64,000 bases of DNA from DATKJY01 sp964540105 (GTDB lineage: Bacteria > Zixibacteria > MSB-5A5 > GN15 > FEB-12). The stretch is from assembly GCA_964540105.1 (NCBI GenBank), contig CAZILL010000002.1, positions 558,001 to 622,000 of the forward strand. Direction: 5' to 3'. Below the pieces are notes generated by a model that had not been told where the DNA came from, made no database searches, and was given only the letters and a program-made list of their open reading frames with translations. Of the stretch, positions 9,597-17,531 are shown piece by piece. Both the position numbers and the translations under genes were made by a program. Position 1 is the stretch's first letter; every line of letters begins with the position of its first letter.

Positions 9597-9661
9597 GTTG
9601 TGGTATCGTGGTAAAGGCAGTGTCTGCTTCAGGAGGATGCGGGGAAAACCGGGAGGATTTT

Positions 9662-10423
9662 ATGAGCATCACCTTTCATTCTCGGATCGAATCGTCTCGA
9701 AACCTCTATGCGTTATCGACGGTCTATTCGAGCGTACTGAAAGAAATGGAACGACTATCGTCGGGGCTGGCGATTAACCACGCTGCGGACAATCCGGCCG
9801 GACTGGTCATCTCGGAACAACTGCGGAGTCAAATCGGGACACTCAATCGCGAACTTGACAACATTGAGTCCTCGATCAGCAAGTACACGTCAGTATCGTC
9901 GACTGTATCGTCGCTGCGGGCCAACCTCAATGACCTTCGCGATCAGGCTATCGGGGCCAGCAATTCTGCCAACGAGTTGGCACCCCAGACGGCGTTTGCG
10001 ACCGCGGCCAACAGCCTGGTGAGCGCATACAATAGGACAATCGAGAACGATGAATACAACAATGCGAGGACTCTTGATGGTTCCGAAAACTCGCTGGCGA
10101 ACGCCCCAAGACTGATCGGAATTGATCTTTCAACTCCGGAAGCGGCGGTCGCATCGATAACGCTCATCGACAAAGCGAGTGCAAAGCTCGACGACGTTCA
10201 GATCGACCTCGGCGCCAAGCAGAAGAACGAACTGCAAAGCGAGCGGGCGTCCCTCCAGGTCCAACGGGAAAACTTGGTGGCGGCTGAGTCGCAGCTGCGC
10301 GACGCCGACATGGCACAGGAATACTCTCGTTTTGTTGGCAGCCTTATCCAGACTCGAGCGGCGATGGCGATGTTGAGCCACGCCTCCATTTCCGCCTTTA
10401 CGGTCGCCAAGCTCTTCTCATAG
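9662..10423 (+). CDS. short flagellin (N- and C-terminal domains only)
   Basis: Structural protein of the flagellar filament. The ATG at 9662 has GGGAGGA at 9650-9656; the frame is open to 9455 but that part is not flagellin-like. At 253 residues it has the conserved N-terminal D0/D1 region (RLSSGLAINHAADNPAGL, residues about 37-54) and the C-terminal D1/D0 region (ESQLRDADMAQEYSRF, then RAAMAMLSHA), with only a short middle part, so it lacks the variable surface domains. It stands alone between ftsZ and rpmB with no export or motor genes nearby. A flagellin hook-associated homologue (FlgL) is less likely given the length. Confidence 0.9.
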   Translation: MSITFHSRIESSRNLYALSTVYSSVLKEMERLSSGLAINHAADNPAGLVISEQLRSQIGTLNRELDNIESSISKYTSVSSTVSSLRANLNDLRDQAIGASNSANELAPQTAFATAANSLVSAYNRTIENDEYNNARTLDGSENSLANAPRLIGIDLSTPEAAVASITLIDKASAKLDDVQIDLGAKQKNELQSERASLQVQRENLVAAESQLRDADMAQEYSRFVGSLIQTRAAMAMLSHASISAFTVAKLFS

Positions 10424-10464
10424 TTCCTCCCTCCTCGTGCTATAGGATAGCTCTGTTCTCGTTG

Positions 10465-10492
10465 CCGCCGGACTCTCCCTCCGGCGGTTTTT
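10465..10492 (+). terminator. Terminator after the flagellin gene
   Basis: Perfect 8-bp stem CCGCCGGA/TCCGGCGG (10465-10472, 10480-10487) followed by five T residues, 41 bases after the stop. Confidence 0.9.
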
Positions 10493-10520
10493 CATTTCCG
10501 TGGCACGGAATTCGGGCAAC

Positions 10521-10547
10521 GAAAAGAGCCGCTCAACGGCGGCTCTT
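10521..10547 (-). terminator. Terminator of rpmB
   Basis: A 9-bp stem (AAGAGCCGC at 10524-10532 with GCGGCTCTT at 10539-10547) followed on the minus strand by TTC. It lies 48 bases past the rpmB stop and faces the flagellin terminator, so the two convergent genes are insulated from one another. Confidence 0.75.
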
Positions 10548-10595
10548 GGAGAAATTCTGGTTCGGTCACTATTCGAACCGAAGATGCTCAGAACT

Positions 10596-10817
10596 TTAGG
10601 CGGCTATCGGTTTCGGCTTCCGAAATTGAGCGTTCTTGGTGACCTTCCCTGCCTTGAGACAGGAAGTGCAGACCGTTACTCGTTTCGGAACGCCGCTCAC
10701 CAGCGCGCGAACCTCTTGAAGGTTCGGCATCCAGCGACGTTTGGTAATATTGTGGGCGTGGGAAACGCGGTGTCCAAAAACCGGTTTCTTGCCGCAGATG
10801 TCACACATTTTAGCCAT
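10596..10817 (-). CDS. rpmB: 50S ribosomal protein L28
   Basis: Small basic ribosomal protein of the large subunit. The 73 residues begin MAKMCDICGKKP and show the L28 pattern GHRVSHAHNITKRRWMPN and RVTVCTSCLKAGKV. Two CxxC pairs (Cys5/Cys8 and Cys50/Cys53) identify the zinc-binding form of L28. A GAGGAG-type site lies upstream of the ATG at 10817. It is transcribed alone and convergent with the flagellin gene. Confidence 0.97.
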   Translation of the reverse strand: MAKMCDICGKKPVFGHRVSHAHNITKRRWMPNLQEVRALVSGVPKRVTVCTSCLKAGKVTKNAQFRKPKPIAA

Positions 10818-10936
10818 GACTTCTCTTCAACTCCTCTTGCCAAAGTCCAATAAGTTAATCGATCCTGTCGGAAAAGCAAGGGAATTCTTGTACCATACCC
10901 GCGCCTTTCGAGGCGCCGGAGGATAGTCGCAGACGT

Positions 10937-10965
10937 TTGACTTGGTCTCCCCAAGAGCGTATACT
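10937..10965 (+). promoter_or_regulatory. Sigma-70 promoter of the serS operon
   Basis: TTGACT at 10937-10942, a 17-base spacer and TATACT at 10960-10965. Transcription would begin near 10972, about 50 bases before serS. No T-box or other leader structure was seen. Confidence 0.75.
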
Positions 10966-11022
10966 ACCTTCAAACTGATTGTGCCAAAATGAGTAAGACG
11001 AGTTCCAGATACAGGAGGCCGA

Positions 11023-12288
11023 ATGCTTGACCTGAAATTCATTCGTGAGAATCCGGAGCAGGCAAAAGCCGGAATAGATAAGAAAAACCATACGTGCGAT
11101 CTGGACCATGTCCTCGAATTGGACCAGCGGCGCCGCGAAATTCTCAAGAAGACAGAAGTCTTGAAAGCAGACCGAAATCGGGCATCCGACGATATTGCTC
11201 GCAAGAAGAAAGCGGGAGAGGGGGCAGAGGATGCCATCACGGCGATGCGCGCTGTCGGGGATCAGATTGCCGCCCTGGACGCCGACTTGCGAGTGATTGA
11301 GGCCGAACTCCACTCAGCCCTAAGCTGGGTCCCGAACATCCCACACGAATCGGTCCCCGTTGGCAAAGATGAGACCGCAAATATCCTGATAAAGAGTTGG
11401 GGCGAGATTCCGAAGCGGGACTTCAAGGTGTTGCCACACTGGGAAATTGGCGAAAGGCTGGGAATTCTCGATCTCGCCGCAGCCACGAAAGTCTCAGGTT
11501 CCGGCTTCTATGTTCTGAAGGGGGCTGGCGCCAGACTTGAGCGGGCGCTGATCAGCTACATGCTTGACACGCACACAGCCGACGGGTTCACCGAAGTAGC
11601 TGTACCGCACATTGTAACCGCGGATACGATGTTTGGAACAGGTCAGTTGCCAAAACTGGCTGAAGAAATGTATAAGACTGAAGGGGACCAGTTGTACCTG
11701 ATCCCCACTGCCGAGGTGCCGGTTACCAACCTGCACAAACAGGAGATTCTCCCCGGGGAGAGGCTGCCGATCCGGATGGTTGCTTTTACCCCGTGTTTCC
11801 GCCGTGAATCGGGCGCGGCAGGTCGGGATACCCGCGGTATGATTCGGGTTCACCAGTTCAATAAGGTGGAACTGGTCAAGATTGTCCGGCCCGAAAAGTC
11901 ATATGAGGAACTCGAATTGCTCCTGAAACAAGCTGAGAAGATCGCGCAAGGGCTCAAGCTGCCGTATCGGGTGCTGGCCCTGTCGTCCGGCGATCTCTCG
12001 TTTGCGGCAGCCAAGTGCTATGACATTGAACTATGGGCAGCCGGTGTAGAGACTTATCTGGAAATTTCGTCGGTGTCTAACTTCGAGGATTTTCAGGCCC
12101 GTCGAATGAACTGTCGTTTCCGTGACGCCGACAAGTCGATCAAATTTCCCCACACTCTGAATGGGTCGGGGCTGGCGTTGGCGAGATTAGTGCCCGTGAT
12201 TCTTGAGAACTACCAGAACGCGGACGGGACCGTGACTATTCCGGAGGTCCTGCGACCGTACATGGGCGGCGCGGACAGAATCGGATAA
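11023..12288 (+). CDS. serS: serine--tRNA ligase
   Basis: Class II aminoacyl-tRNA synthetase charging tRNA-Ser, cytoplasmic homodimer. MLDLKFIRENPEQ starts the N-terminal coiled-coil arm (about residues 1-110, rich in Lys/Glu/Arg), followed by the catalytic domain with the TxE loop IPTAEVPVTNLH, motif 2 (FRRESGAAGRDTRGMIRVHQF) and motif 3 (NGSGLALARLVPVILE). The 421 residues are normal. AGGAGG at 11011-11016 precedes the ATG. The stop shares a base with the next start (TAATG). Confidence 0.98.
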   Translation: MLDLKFIRENPEQAKAGIDKKNHTCDLDHVLELDQRRREILKKTEVLKADRNRASDDIARKKKAGEGAEDAITAMRAVGDQIAALDADLRVIEAELHSALSWVPNIPHESVPVGKDETANILIKSWGEIPKRDFKVLPHWEIGERLGILDLAAATKVSGSGFYVLKGAGARLERALISYMLDTHTADGFTEVAVPHIVTADTMFGTGQLPKLAEEMYKTEGDQLYLIPTAEVPVTNLHKQEILPGERLPIRMVAFTPCFRRESGAAGRDTRGMIRVHQFNKVELVKIVRPEKSYEELELLLKQAEKIAQGLKLPYRVLALSSGDLSFAAAKCYDIELWAAGVETYLEISSVSNFEDFQARRMNCRFRDADKSIKFPHTLNGSGLALARLVPVILENYQNADGTVTIPEVLRPYMGGADRIG

Positions 12289-13538
12289 TGGCTCGACTCT
12301 GGCGAGGTGTGAACCGTACGTCTGAACTCTACGTGGGAAAGTCCACCTTCCTAAAGGCGTTCCTACTCGGTGGGGTCGCGGTCACATCGGCGCTGTTTAT
12401 CTGGTATACGTTTTCTGTCATCAGCCAGCTTCAACGAGGGACCCGTGATCAGGTCGAAACCTATGTCAAGCTCTGGCAACTGGCGGCCAATTCGCCAACC
12501 AGCGGTGGGGAATTGCAGTTCATCTTCAATGAGATCATCGTCAAGGCCACGTTTCCCATCATTGTGGTCGACTCGGTTCGTCACCCGATCTACTGGCGCA
12601 ATATCGACGGTGTGTCCCCAGACGACACATCAACGGCGACCCTGGCCCGCCTGAAGGCCTTATCGAGCACGATGCACGGCCATAGCCAGGAATACCCGCT
12701 CTATTTTGCGGGCAGTCATGTCAATTACTTCCTCTACGGTGATTCGGAAGTTGTGGATAGACTGCGCCTGATGCCGTTCATCCAGATTGGGATTGTCCTG
12801 GCGTTCATGCTGGTCGGGATCATTGGTTTTCAGAATATCCGCCGTAGTGAAGAACGCCATATCTGGGTCGGCATGGCCAAGGAAACGGCGCACCAGTTGG
12901 GGACGCCGCTTTCCTCGCTCATGGGCTGGTTGGAAGTTATTGAAAATGACGAAGAGGCAAGCCGTGAAAGTGTGCTGGAGACGATCGGAAACATGAAGGC
13001 CGATGTGACCCGCTTGCAGCGGGTTACCAATCGATTCGGCCAAATCGGGTCGAGACCAGAGCTGAGAGTATCTGATGCCAACGAACTGGTTGTGGAAGTA
13101 GCCGACTACTATCGCCGCCGCCTGCCGTTTCAGGGACAAGGGATTCAGATTACCTGCGCGACCGCAGAAATACCGACCGTCCCGCTGAACCCTGAACTGT
13201 TCACGTGGGCGCTGGAGAACCTGACCAAGAACGCCATTGAGGCGGTCGATCCCAAGAGTGGCCGGATCACCCTGACGACTGGGCTGTCACCTGATGGTGA
13301 GGGGATACTCGTGAGGGTCGACGATAACGGCAAAGGGATCACGGTAGCGGCAGCACGGAAGATTTTTCGACCCGGCTTTACGACTAAGAAGCGCGGGTGG
13401 GGCTTAGGGCTAACCCTCGTGAAGAGGATCATTGAAGAGTATCACGACGGTCGAATCTGGCTCGAACACTCCGAGCCCGGAAAGACAGTCTTTAACATCG
13501 TCGTGCCACTGGGCAATGCACGCAGCAAGGATTCATGA
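12288..13538 (+). CDS. membrane sensor histidine kinase, PorY-like
   Basis: Two-component kinase in the inner membrane. Transmembrane helices are seen at about residues 21-41 and 162-183, enclosing a periplasmic sensor region of about 120 residues. The phosphoacceptor region is GMAKETAHQLGTPLSSL with His202; the ATPase domain shows N, G1 (DNGKG) and G2 (GWGLGLTLVKRI) boxes. Its direct coupling to a PorX homologue (overlap by 4 bases) and the AHQLGTPLSSLMGW type of H-box match the PorY family of T9SS regulators. In Porphyromonas porX and porY are unlinked, so the linkage here supports a cognate pair. PorY function is inferred, not shown. Confidence 0.85.
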   Translation: MARLWRGVNRTSELYVGKSTFLKAFLLGGVAVTSALFIWYTFSVISQLQRGTRDQVETYVKLWQLAANSPTSGGELQFIFNEIIVKATFPIIVVDSVRHPIYWRNIDGVSPDDTSTATLARLKALSSTMHGHSQEYPLYFAGSHVNYFLYGDSEVVDRLRLMPFIQIGIVLAFMLVGIIGFQNIRRSEERHIWVGMAKETAHQLGTPLSSLMGWLEVIENDEEASRESVLETIGNMKADVTRLQRVTNRFGQIGSRPELRVSDANELVVEVADYYRRRLPFQGQGIQITCATAEIPTVPLNPELFTWALENLTKNAIEAVDPKSGRITLTTGLSPDGEGILVRVDDNGKGITVAAARKIFRPGFTTKKRGWGLGLTLVKRIIEEYHDGRIWLEHSEPGKTVFNIVVPLGNARSKDS

Positions 13539-15097
13539 TGGCGACAGGTTCAGAAACCAAGCAAATACTTTGGGTCGACGATGAGATCGATTCACTGAAA
13601 CCGCATATTCTGTTCCTGCAAAAGAAGGGGTTTGCAGTAACTGGAGTAATGTCGGGAGCGGACGCGGTCGAGGCAGTGAAGTCGAGTCAATATGACCTCG
13701 TACTGCTCGACGAAATGATGCCGGGCAAGGACGGACTCACGACTCTTGAAGAGATTAAAGAGATCAAACCGCATCTGCCGGTCGTCATGGTTACTAAATC
13801 TGAGGAAGAGTCGCTGATGGATCAGGCGATCGGACAGAAGATCGATGATTATCTGGTCAAACCGGTCATCCCATCGCAGGTTCTGCTGGTTATCAAGCGC
13901 ATTCTGGATTCGAAGAGGATCATCGGCTCCAGTTCCACGCGGCGCTATATTACCGAGATCAATCGATTCAATCAGAAGCTCTACGGCGCGATGGAGCCGT
14001 CGGATTGGCACGAAGCAGCCCGGCTGCTGGCTTCATGGAATCTCGAGTTGGACCAGGGAGGAGACACCGGTCTCCAGGAAACTCACGAAGGAACACGCAA
14101 GGAATGGAACACTGAATTCACGAAATACATTGAGAGCCAGTATGTGAAGTGGCTCTTCAACGATCGTCGCCCGATGTTATCTCCCGACCTCGTGCCCAAG
14201 TTCGTGGTGCCCGAGCTGAAGCAGAAGAAGAAGGTGCTCTTTATCGTCGTGGACTGCATGCGGCTCGATCAATGGATGCTCATCGAGCCCCTTTTGGCCG
14301 AACTGTACAATATCGAGCGACACTACTACTTCTCGATCTTACCGAGCGCCACTCCGTTTGCGCGAAATGCGCTCTTCGCCGGTATGTTCCCTGATGATAT
14401 CGACAAGACCTATCCCGAAATCTACAAGGTGCAGGATGAGGGCTCATTGAATCGGATGGAGGATCGCCTGCTGGCCGATAACCTGGCCCGACATGGCGTG
14501 CGCCTCGAACGGCTGCTTAAGTATGTCAAGATTTACAATAACACCGAAGGGGAGGAACTGGCTCGACACCTGGCCGACTACTACGATAGCTCATTGGTGA
14601 CATTTGTTTTCAATTTCCTTGATATTCTGGCACACGGTCGTTCCAATAATGTCATTCTGAAAGAGATCGCAGGAACCGAGGCTGCGTTTCGGTCGCTCAT
14701 GAAGAGCTGGTTCGTTCACTCGCCGCTGTTCGCGGTATTCAAGGCGTTCGCATCAAAAGGATTCACCGTCGTGGTTACCTCGGATCACGGATCGGTGTTA
14801 TGCAAGCGCGGCACGATGGCCCACGGTCGCAAGACGACCTCGACAAACCTTCGCTATAAATACGGCGACAACCTGAATTCGGCGCCGAAGGAATCAATCC
14901 TGATCAAGAAGCCGGGTCAGTGGCGATTGCCGATGATGACCCTTGCGACCACCTACATTCTGGCCAAGGAAGATTTCTATTTTGTCTATCCGAACAATTA
15001 CAACGAGATGGTCAGGCAGTTTCAGAATTCATTCCAACACGGGGGGATATCGCTTGACGAGATGGTGGTCCCTCTGGCTGTCCTCAACCCCAAGTGA
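13535..15097 (+). CDS. porX: PorX-like response regulator with PglZ phosphodiesterase domain
   Basis: Residues 8-125 form a receiver domain with acidic pair Asp15/Asp16, phosphoacceptor Asp59 (LLDEMMPG) and conserved Lys109 (YLVKP). Residues about 200-520 form a PglZ/alkaline-phosphatase-like domain with metal-site motifs VVDCMR (Asp240), a likely nucleophile Thr273 in SATPFARNALFAG, and TSDHG near the C-terminus. This architecture is that of PorX, which controls T9SS gene expression and, in Bacteroidetes, hydrolyses oligonucleotides. The length of 520 is typical. The start overlaps the kinase stop. The following tsaE gene is also next to porX in many Bacteroidetes (from memory). Confidence 0.92.
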   Translation: MMATGSETKQILWVDDEIDSLKPHILFLQKKGFAVTGVMSGADAVEAVKSSQYDLVLLDEMMPGKDGLTTLEEIKEIKPHLPVVMVTKSEEESLMDQAIGQKIDDYLVKPVIPSQVLLVIKRILDSKRIIGSSSTRRYITEINRFNQKLYGAMEPSDWHEAARLLASWNLELDQGGDTGLQETHEGTRKEWNTEFTKYIESQYVKWLFNDRRPMLSPDLVPKFVVPELKQKKKVLFIVVDCMRLDQWMLIEPLLAELYNIERHYYFSILPSATPFARNALFAGMFPDDIDKTYPEIYKVQDEGSLNRMEDRLLADNLARHGVRLERLLKYVKIYNNTEGEELARHLADYYDSSLVTFVFNFLDILAHGRSNNVILKEIAGTEAAFRSLMKSWFVHSPLFAVFKAFASKGFTVVVTSDHGSVLCKRGTMAHGRKTTSTNLRYKYGDNLNSAPKESILIKKPGQWRLPMMTLATTYILAKEDFYFVYPNNYNEMVRQFQNSFQHGGISLDEMVVPLAVLNPK

Positions 15098-15103
15098 TGA
15101 CCT

Positions 15104-15535
15104 GTGGCGATCCTGAGCATCACCTCCCATTCAGAACAGGAGACTTTCGCTCTGGCCAAGCGGCTGGCGCCATCGTTCAAACCGGGGGATCTGATCGTCC
15201 TTGAGGGATCACTCGGGGCCGGCAAGACTGTGTTTGTGCGTGGGATGGCTGCCGGACTTGGACTTGACGAACACCTGGTCACATCCCCGTCGTTTGGGCT
15301 GGTGAATGAATATCCCGGAACCAATCCGCTGTATCATTTCGACTTGTACCGTGTGGACGATATCCGCGAGCTTTACGAAATAGGCTGGGAGGAGTATCTG
15401 TGTCGCAACGGGATCGTGGTCGTTGAGTGGGGGGATCGTGCAAAAGAGTTTCTGCCTCGTCAATACTATCGGGCTGAATTCGCCATTGTGTCAGAGGAAG
15501 AACGAATCATCGAGATCGCGCTGGTGCAGACATGA
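15104..15535 (+). CDS. tsaE: tRNA threonylcarbamoyladenosine biosynthesis ATPase TsaE
   Basis: P-loop ATPase that supports the TsaB-TsaD complex in forming t6A37 of ANN-decoding tRNAs. The Walker A motif GSLGAGKT is at about residues 35-42, followed by TSPSFGLVNEY and YHFDLYR, then VVVEWGDRA, all family hallmarks. The start is a GTG at 15104, six bases after the porX stop, with no clear ribosome site, suggesting coupling. The stop overlaps tsaB (ATGA). tsaD is not in the window. Confidence 0.95.
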   Translation: MAILSITSHSEQETFALAKRLAPSFKPGDLIVLEGSLGAGKTVFVRGMAAGLGLDEHLVTSPSFGLVNEYPGTNPLYHFDLYRVDDIRELYEIGWEEYLCRNGIVVVEWGDRAKEFLPRQYYRAEFAIVSEEERIIEIALVQT

Positions 15536-16221
15536 TCGATCCACAGCTTGACAATCTGCTTGCGATCGATACCTCGACACGGCAGCTCCGCCTCGCTATG
15601 AGTTTTGGCGGAGACCGCCTGGTGACGTTCGAGGAGCGGGTCGATCGTTCCCATGGACAAGTGCTCTTTCGCAAGATCAGCGATCTGCTCCTGTCGGCTA
15701 ATCTGAATGTGAAGATGCTGCAGGGGATCGTGGTGTGTATCGGCCCCGGGTCATTCACCGGCCTTCGCATCGGGCTTGCCGGCGTGAAGGGAATGGCGAC
15801 GGTGTTGGACATTCCTGTCGCGGCGATCAGCCTTTTCGATCTCGCAGGGTACCGGCTGCGTGATGTCACGGAAGATGTTCACGTCCTCGTTCCTCACAAG
15901 CGTGGCCAATATTTCTGTGGAGTAGTACGGAAGGGTCACTGCGCGATCGAGCAGATTTCGATCATGACTTTCGAGCAGGTGATGTCGTCACCTTTAGATC
16001 GATCCTTCGCTGGAATCGGTTTCGATCCTGCCGAAAGTTCGCCAGATCCGGCGTTTCTCGCGCGGGTTGAGGAATTGACATTCTCGGCGGCAGACTTGAT
16101 TCATATCGGGCGAGCGGAAATGAGTTCCGGACGCAGAGCCGATCTCGCTCAGCTTGAACCGCTCTATCTGCAGAAGTCACAAGCGGAGATTCGCTTTGAT
16201 GAGCGTCGACAGAGACAGTGA
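15532..16221 (+). CDS. tsaB: t6A biosynthesis protein TsaB
   Basis: Inactive ASKHA-fold partner of TsaD in t6A37 tRNA modification. It begins with LLAIDTSTRQLRLAMS, the degenerate phosphate-1 region, followed by the family motif GPGSFTGLRIGLAGVKGMA at about residues 75-93. The 229 residues are normal. Lies between tsaE and rimI, the common bacterial tsaE-tsaB-rimI order, with a 4-base overlap upstream and a 23-base overlap downstream. Confidence 0.95.
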   Translation: MIDPQLDNLLAIDTSTRQLRLAMSFGGDRLVTFEERVDRSHGQVLFRKISDLLLSANLNVKMLQGIVVCIGPGSFTGLRIGLAGVKGMATVLDIPVAAISLFDLAGYRLRDVTEDVHVLVPHKRGQYFCGVVRKGHCAIEQISIMTFEQVMSSPLDRSFAGIGFDPAESSPDPAFLARVEELTFSAADLIHIGRAEMSSGRRADLAQLEPLYLQKSQAEIRFDERRQRQ

Positions 16222-16669
16222 ACTGTCGATGACCATTCGAGATATGACTGGAGCCGAGTTGCTTCACATTCTCTCGATGGAACGCGAGATATTCCCTGAT
16301 CCGTGGCCGCTGTCATCGTTCGAGGAGTTGCTGGCGTCAGAAGACTGGAGCGCATTGGTTGCGGAACACGAGGGGACGATCATAGGGTATGCCTGTTTCT
16401 TGATTGTCGCATCTGAAGCACATCTGGCCAACATCGCTGTCGACAAAGAGCATCGGAGAAAATCAGTTGCCAAACGACTCCTGGAGCGTATTTTGGAGAT
16501 TATAACGGCGCGTCAGTGCACGATGCTCCTGCTTGAAGTTCGTCCATCGAACGCCGGGGCAATCGCTTTCTATGCAGGAAACGGCTTTGCCCATCTGTAC
16601 CGACGCCCCAATTACTATCGTCGTCCCGTTGAGGATGCCATCGTGATGGTTCGGCATCTGGACACGTAG
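16199..16669 (+). CDS. rimI: ribosomal protein S18-alanine N-acetyltransferase-like GNAT (RimI)
   Basis: GNAT acetyltransferase, by position and motifs RimI, which acetylates the N-terminal alanine of S18. Motif A reads HLANIAVDKEHRRKSVAKRLLE, followed by LLLEVRPSNAGAIAFYAGNGF and YYRRPVEDAIVM. ATG 16199 with GGAG ten bases upstream is preferred (156 residues); ATG 16229 is the alternative, and the open frame back to 16154 lies inside tsaB. Some RimI-family members have other substrates, so the target is not certain. Confidence 0.87.
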   Translation: MSVDRDSELSMTIRDMTGAELLHILSMEREIFPDPWPLSSFEELLASEDWSALVAEHEGTIIGYACFLIVASEAHLANIAVDKEHRRKSVAKRLLERILEIITARQCTMLLLEVRPSNAGAIAFYAGNGFAHLYRRPNYYRRPVEDAIVMVRHLDT

Positions 16670-16688
16670 CTGACAGGATGTTCGTTCT

Positions 16689-17531
16689 ATGGAATGGTTC
16701 CGAAAAGCCAAGCCCGGTCTGGTGTCCCAGGAAAAGCGCAATATCCCTGAAGGATTATGGACCAAGTGCGATTCCTGCGGTGAGATCATCTATACAAAGA
16801 AGCTCGAAGCGTTGCTCTGGGTCTGTTCCAAGTGCAACTACCACTTCCGCATCTCAAGCCGCAAGTACATTGACATCATTCTTGACGGCGGTCGACTCGA
16901 TGAATACGACAACAATCTGGCCTCCACTGATCCGCTCAAATTCAAAGATTCGAAGAAATATCCCGATCGACTGAAGGCTGCCCAGGACAAAGCCGAGAGC
17001 ATCGAAGGGGTCATCAGCGGTATCGGAGAGATCGATGGGCGGTCGGTATCGTTCGCAATTATGGACTTTTCATTCATTGGTGGTTCCATGGGTTCGGTGG
17101 TAGGAGAGAAGATTGCGCGCGCGATTGAGCGCGCTCTCAAGCAGCGCCTGCCCTTGATCGTTGTGTCCTGTTCCGGCGGAGCTCGCATGCAGGAAGGGAT
17201 TCTATCGCTGATGCAGATGGCAAAGACCTCGGCGCTTCTGGCTCTTCTCGCCGAGCGGAAGATCCCGTTCATCTCGGTATTGACCAACCCCACGACGGCG
17301 GGTGTGATGGCATCGTATGCCTCGCTGGGGGATGTCATTATCGCCGAGCCCAAAGCGTTGCTGGGATTTGCCGGACCTCGCGTGATCCAGCAGACCATCG
17401 GTCAGGAACTTCCAGAAGGGTTTCAGTCGTCGGAGTTTTTTCTCGAGAAGGGCTTCCTCGATGTCATCGTAGAGCGCAAGGATCTGCGCGACACGCTCAT
17501 CAAACTGCTACGTTACCTATGGAGACAATGA
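16689..17531 (+). CDS. accD: acetyl-CoA carboxylase carboxyltransferase subunit beta
   Basis: Part of the carboxyltransferase that makes malonyl-CoA with AccA. The N-terminal four-cysteine zinc ribbon is complete (Cys27/Cys30 and Cys46/Cys49), followed by a crotonase-like domain with FSFIGGSMGSVVGEK, VSCSGGARMQEG and PTTAGVMASYA. At 280 residues it is standard. The pair accD-folC overlaps as ATGA and is a common bacterial arrangement. Confidence 0.97.
   Translation: MEWFRKAKPGLVSQEKRNIPEGLWTKCDSCGEIIYTKKLEALLWVCSKCNYHFRISSRKYIDIILDGGRLDEYDNNLASTDPLKFKDSKKYPDRLKAAQDKAESIEGVISGIGEIDGRSVSFAIMDFSFIGGSMGSVVGEKIARAIERALKQRLPLIVVSCSGGARMQEGILSLMQMAKTSALLALLAERKIPFISVLTNPTTAGVMASYASLGDVIIAEPKALLGFAGPRVIQQTIGQELPEGFQSSEFFLEKGFLDVIVERKDLRDTLIKLLRYLWRQ

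Noticed and set aside
10500..10853. Plus-strand ORF of 117 codons
   Set aside because: Antisense to rpmB, whose zinc-ribbon L28 sequence is unambiguous.
10850..11022. T-box leader before serS (and 28984-29046 before valS)
   Set aside because: Leaders are short (about 50-60 bases) and show no T-box sequence or specifier stem.
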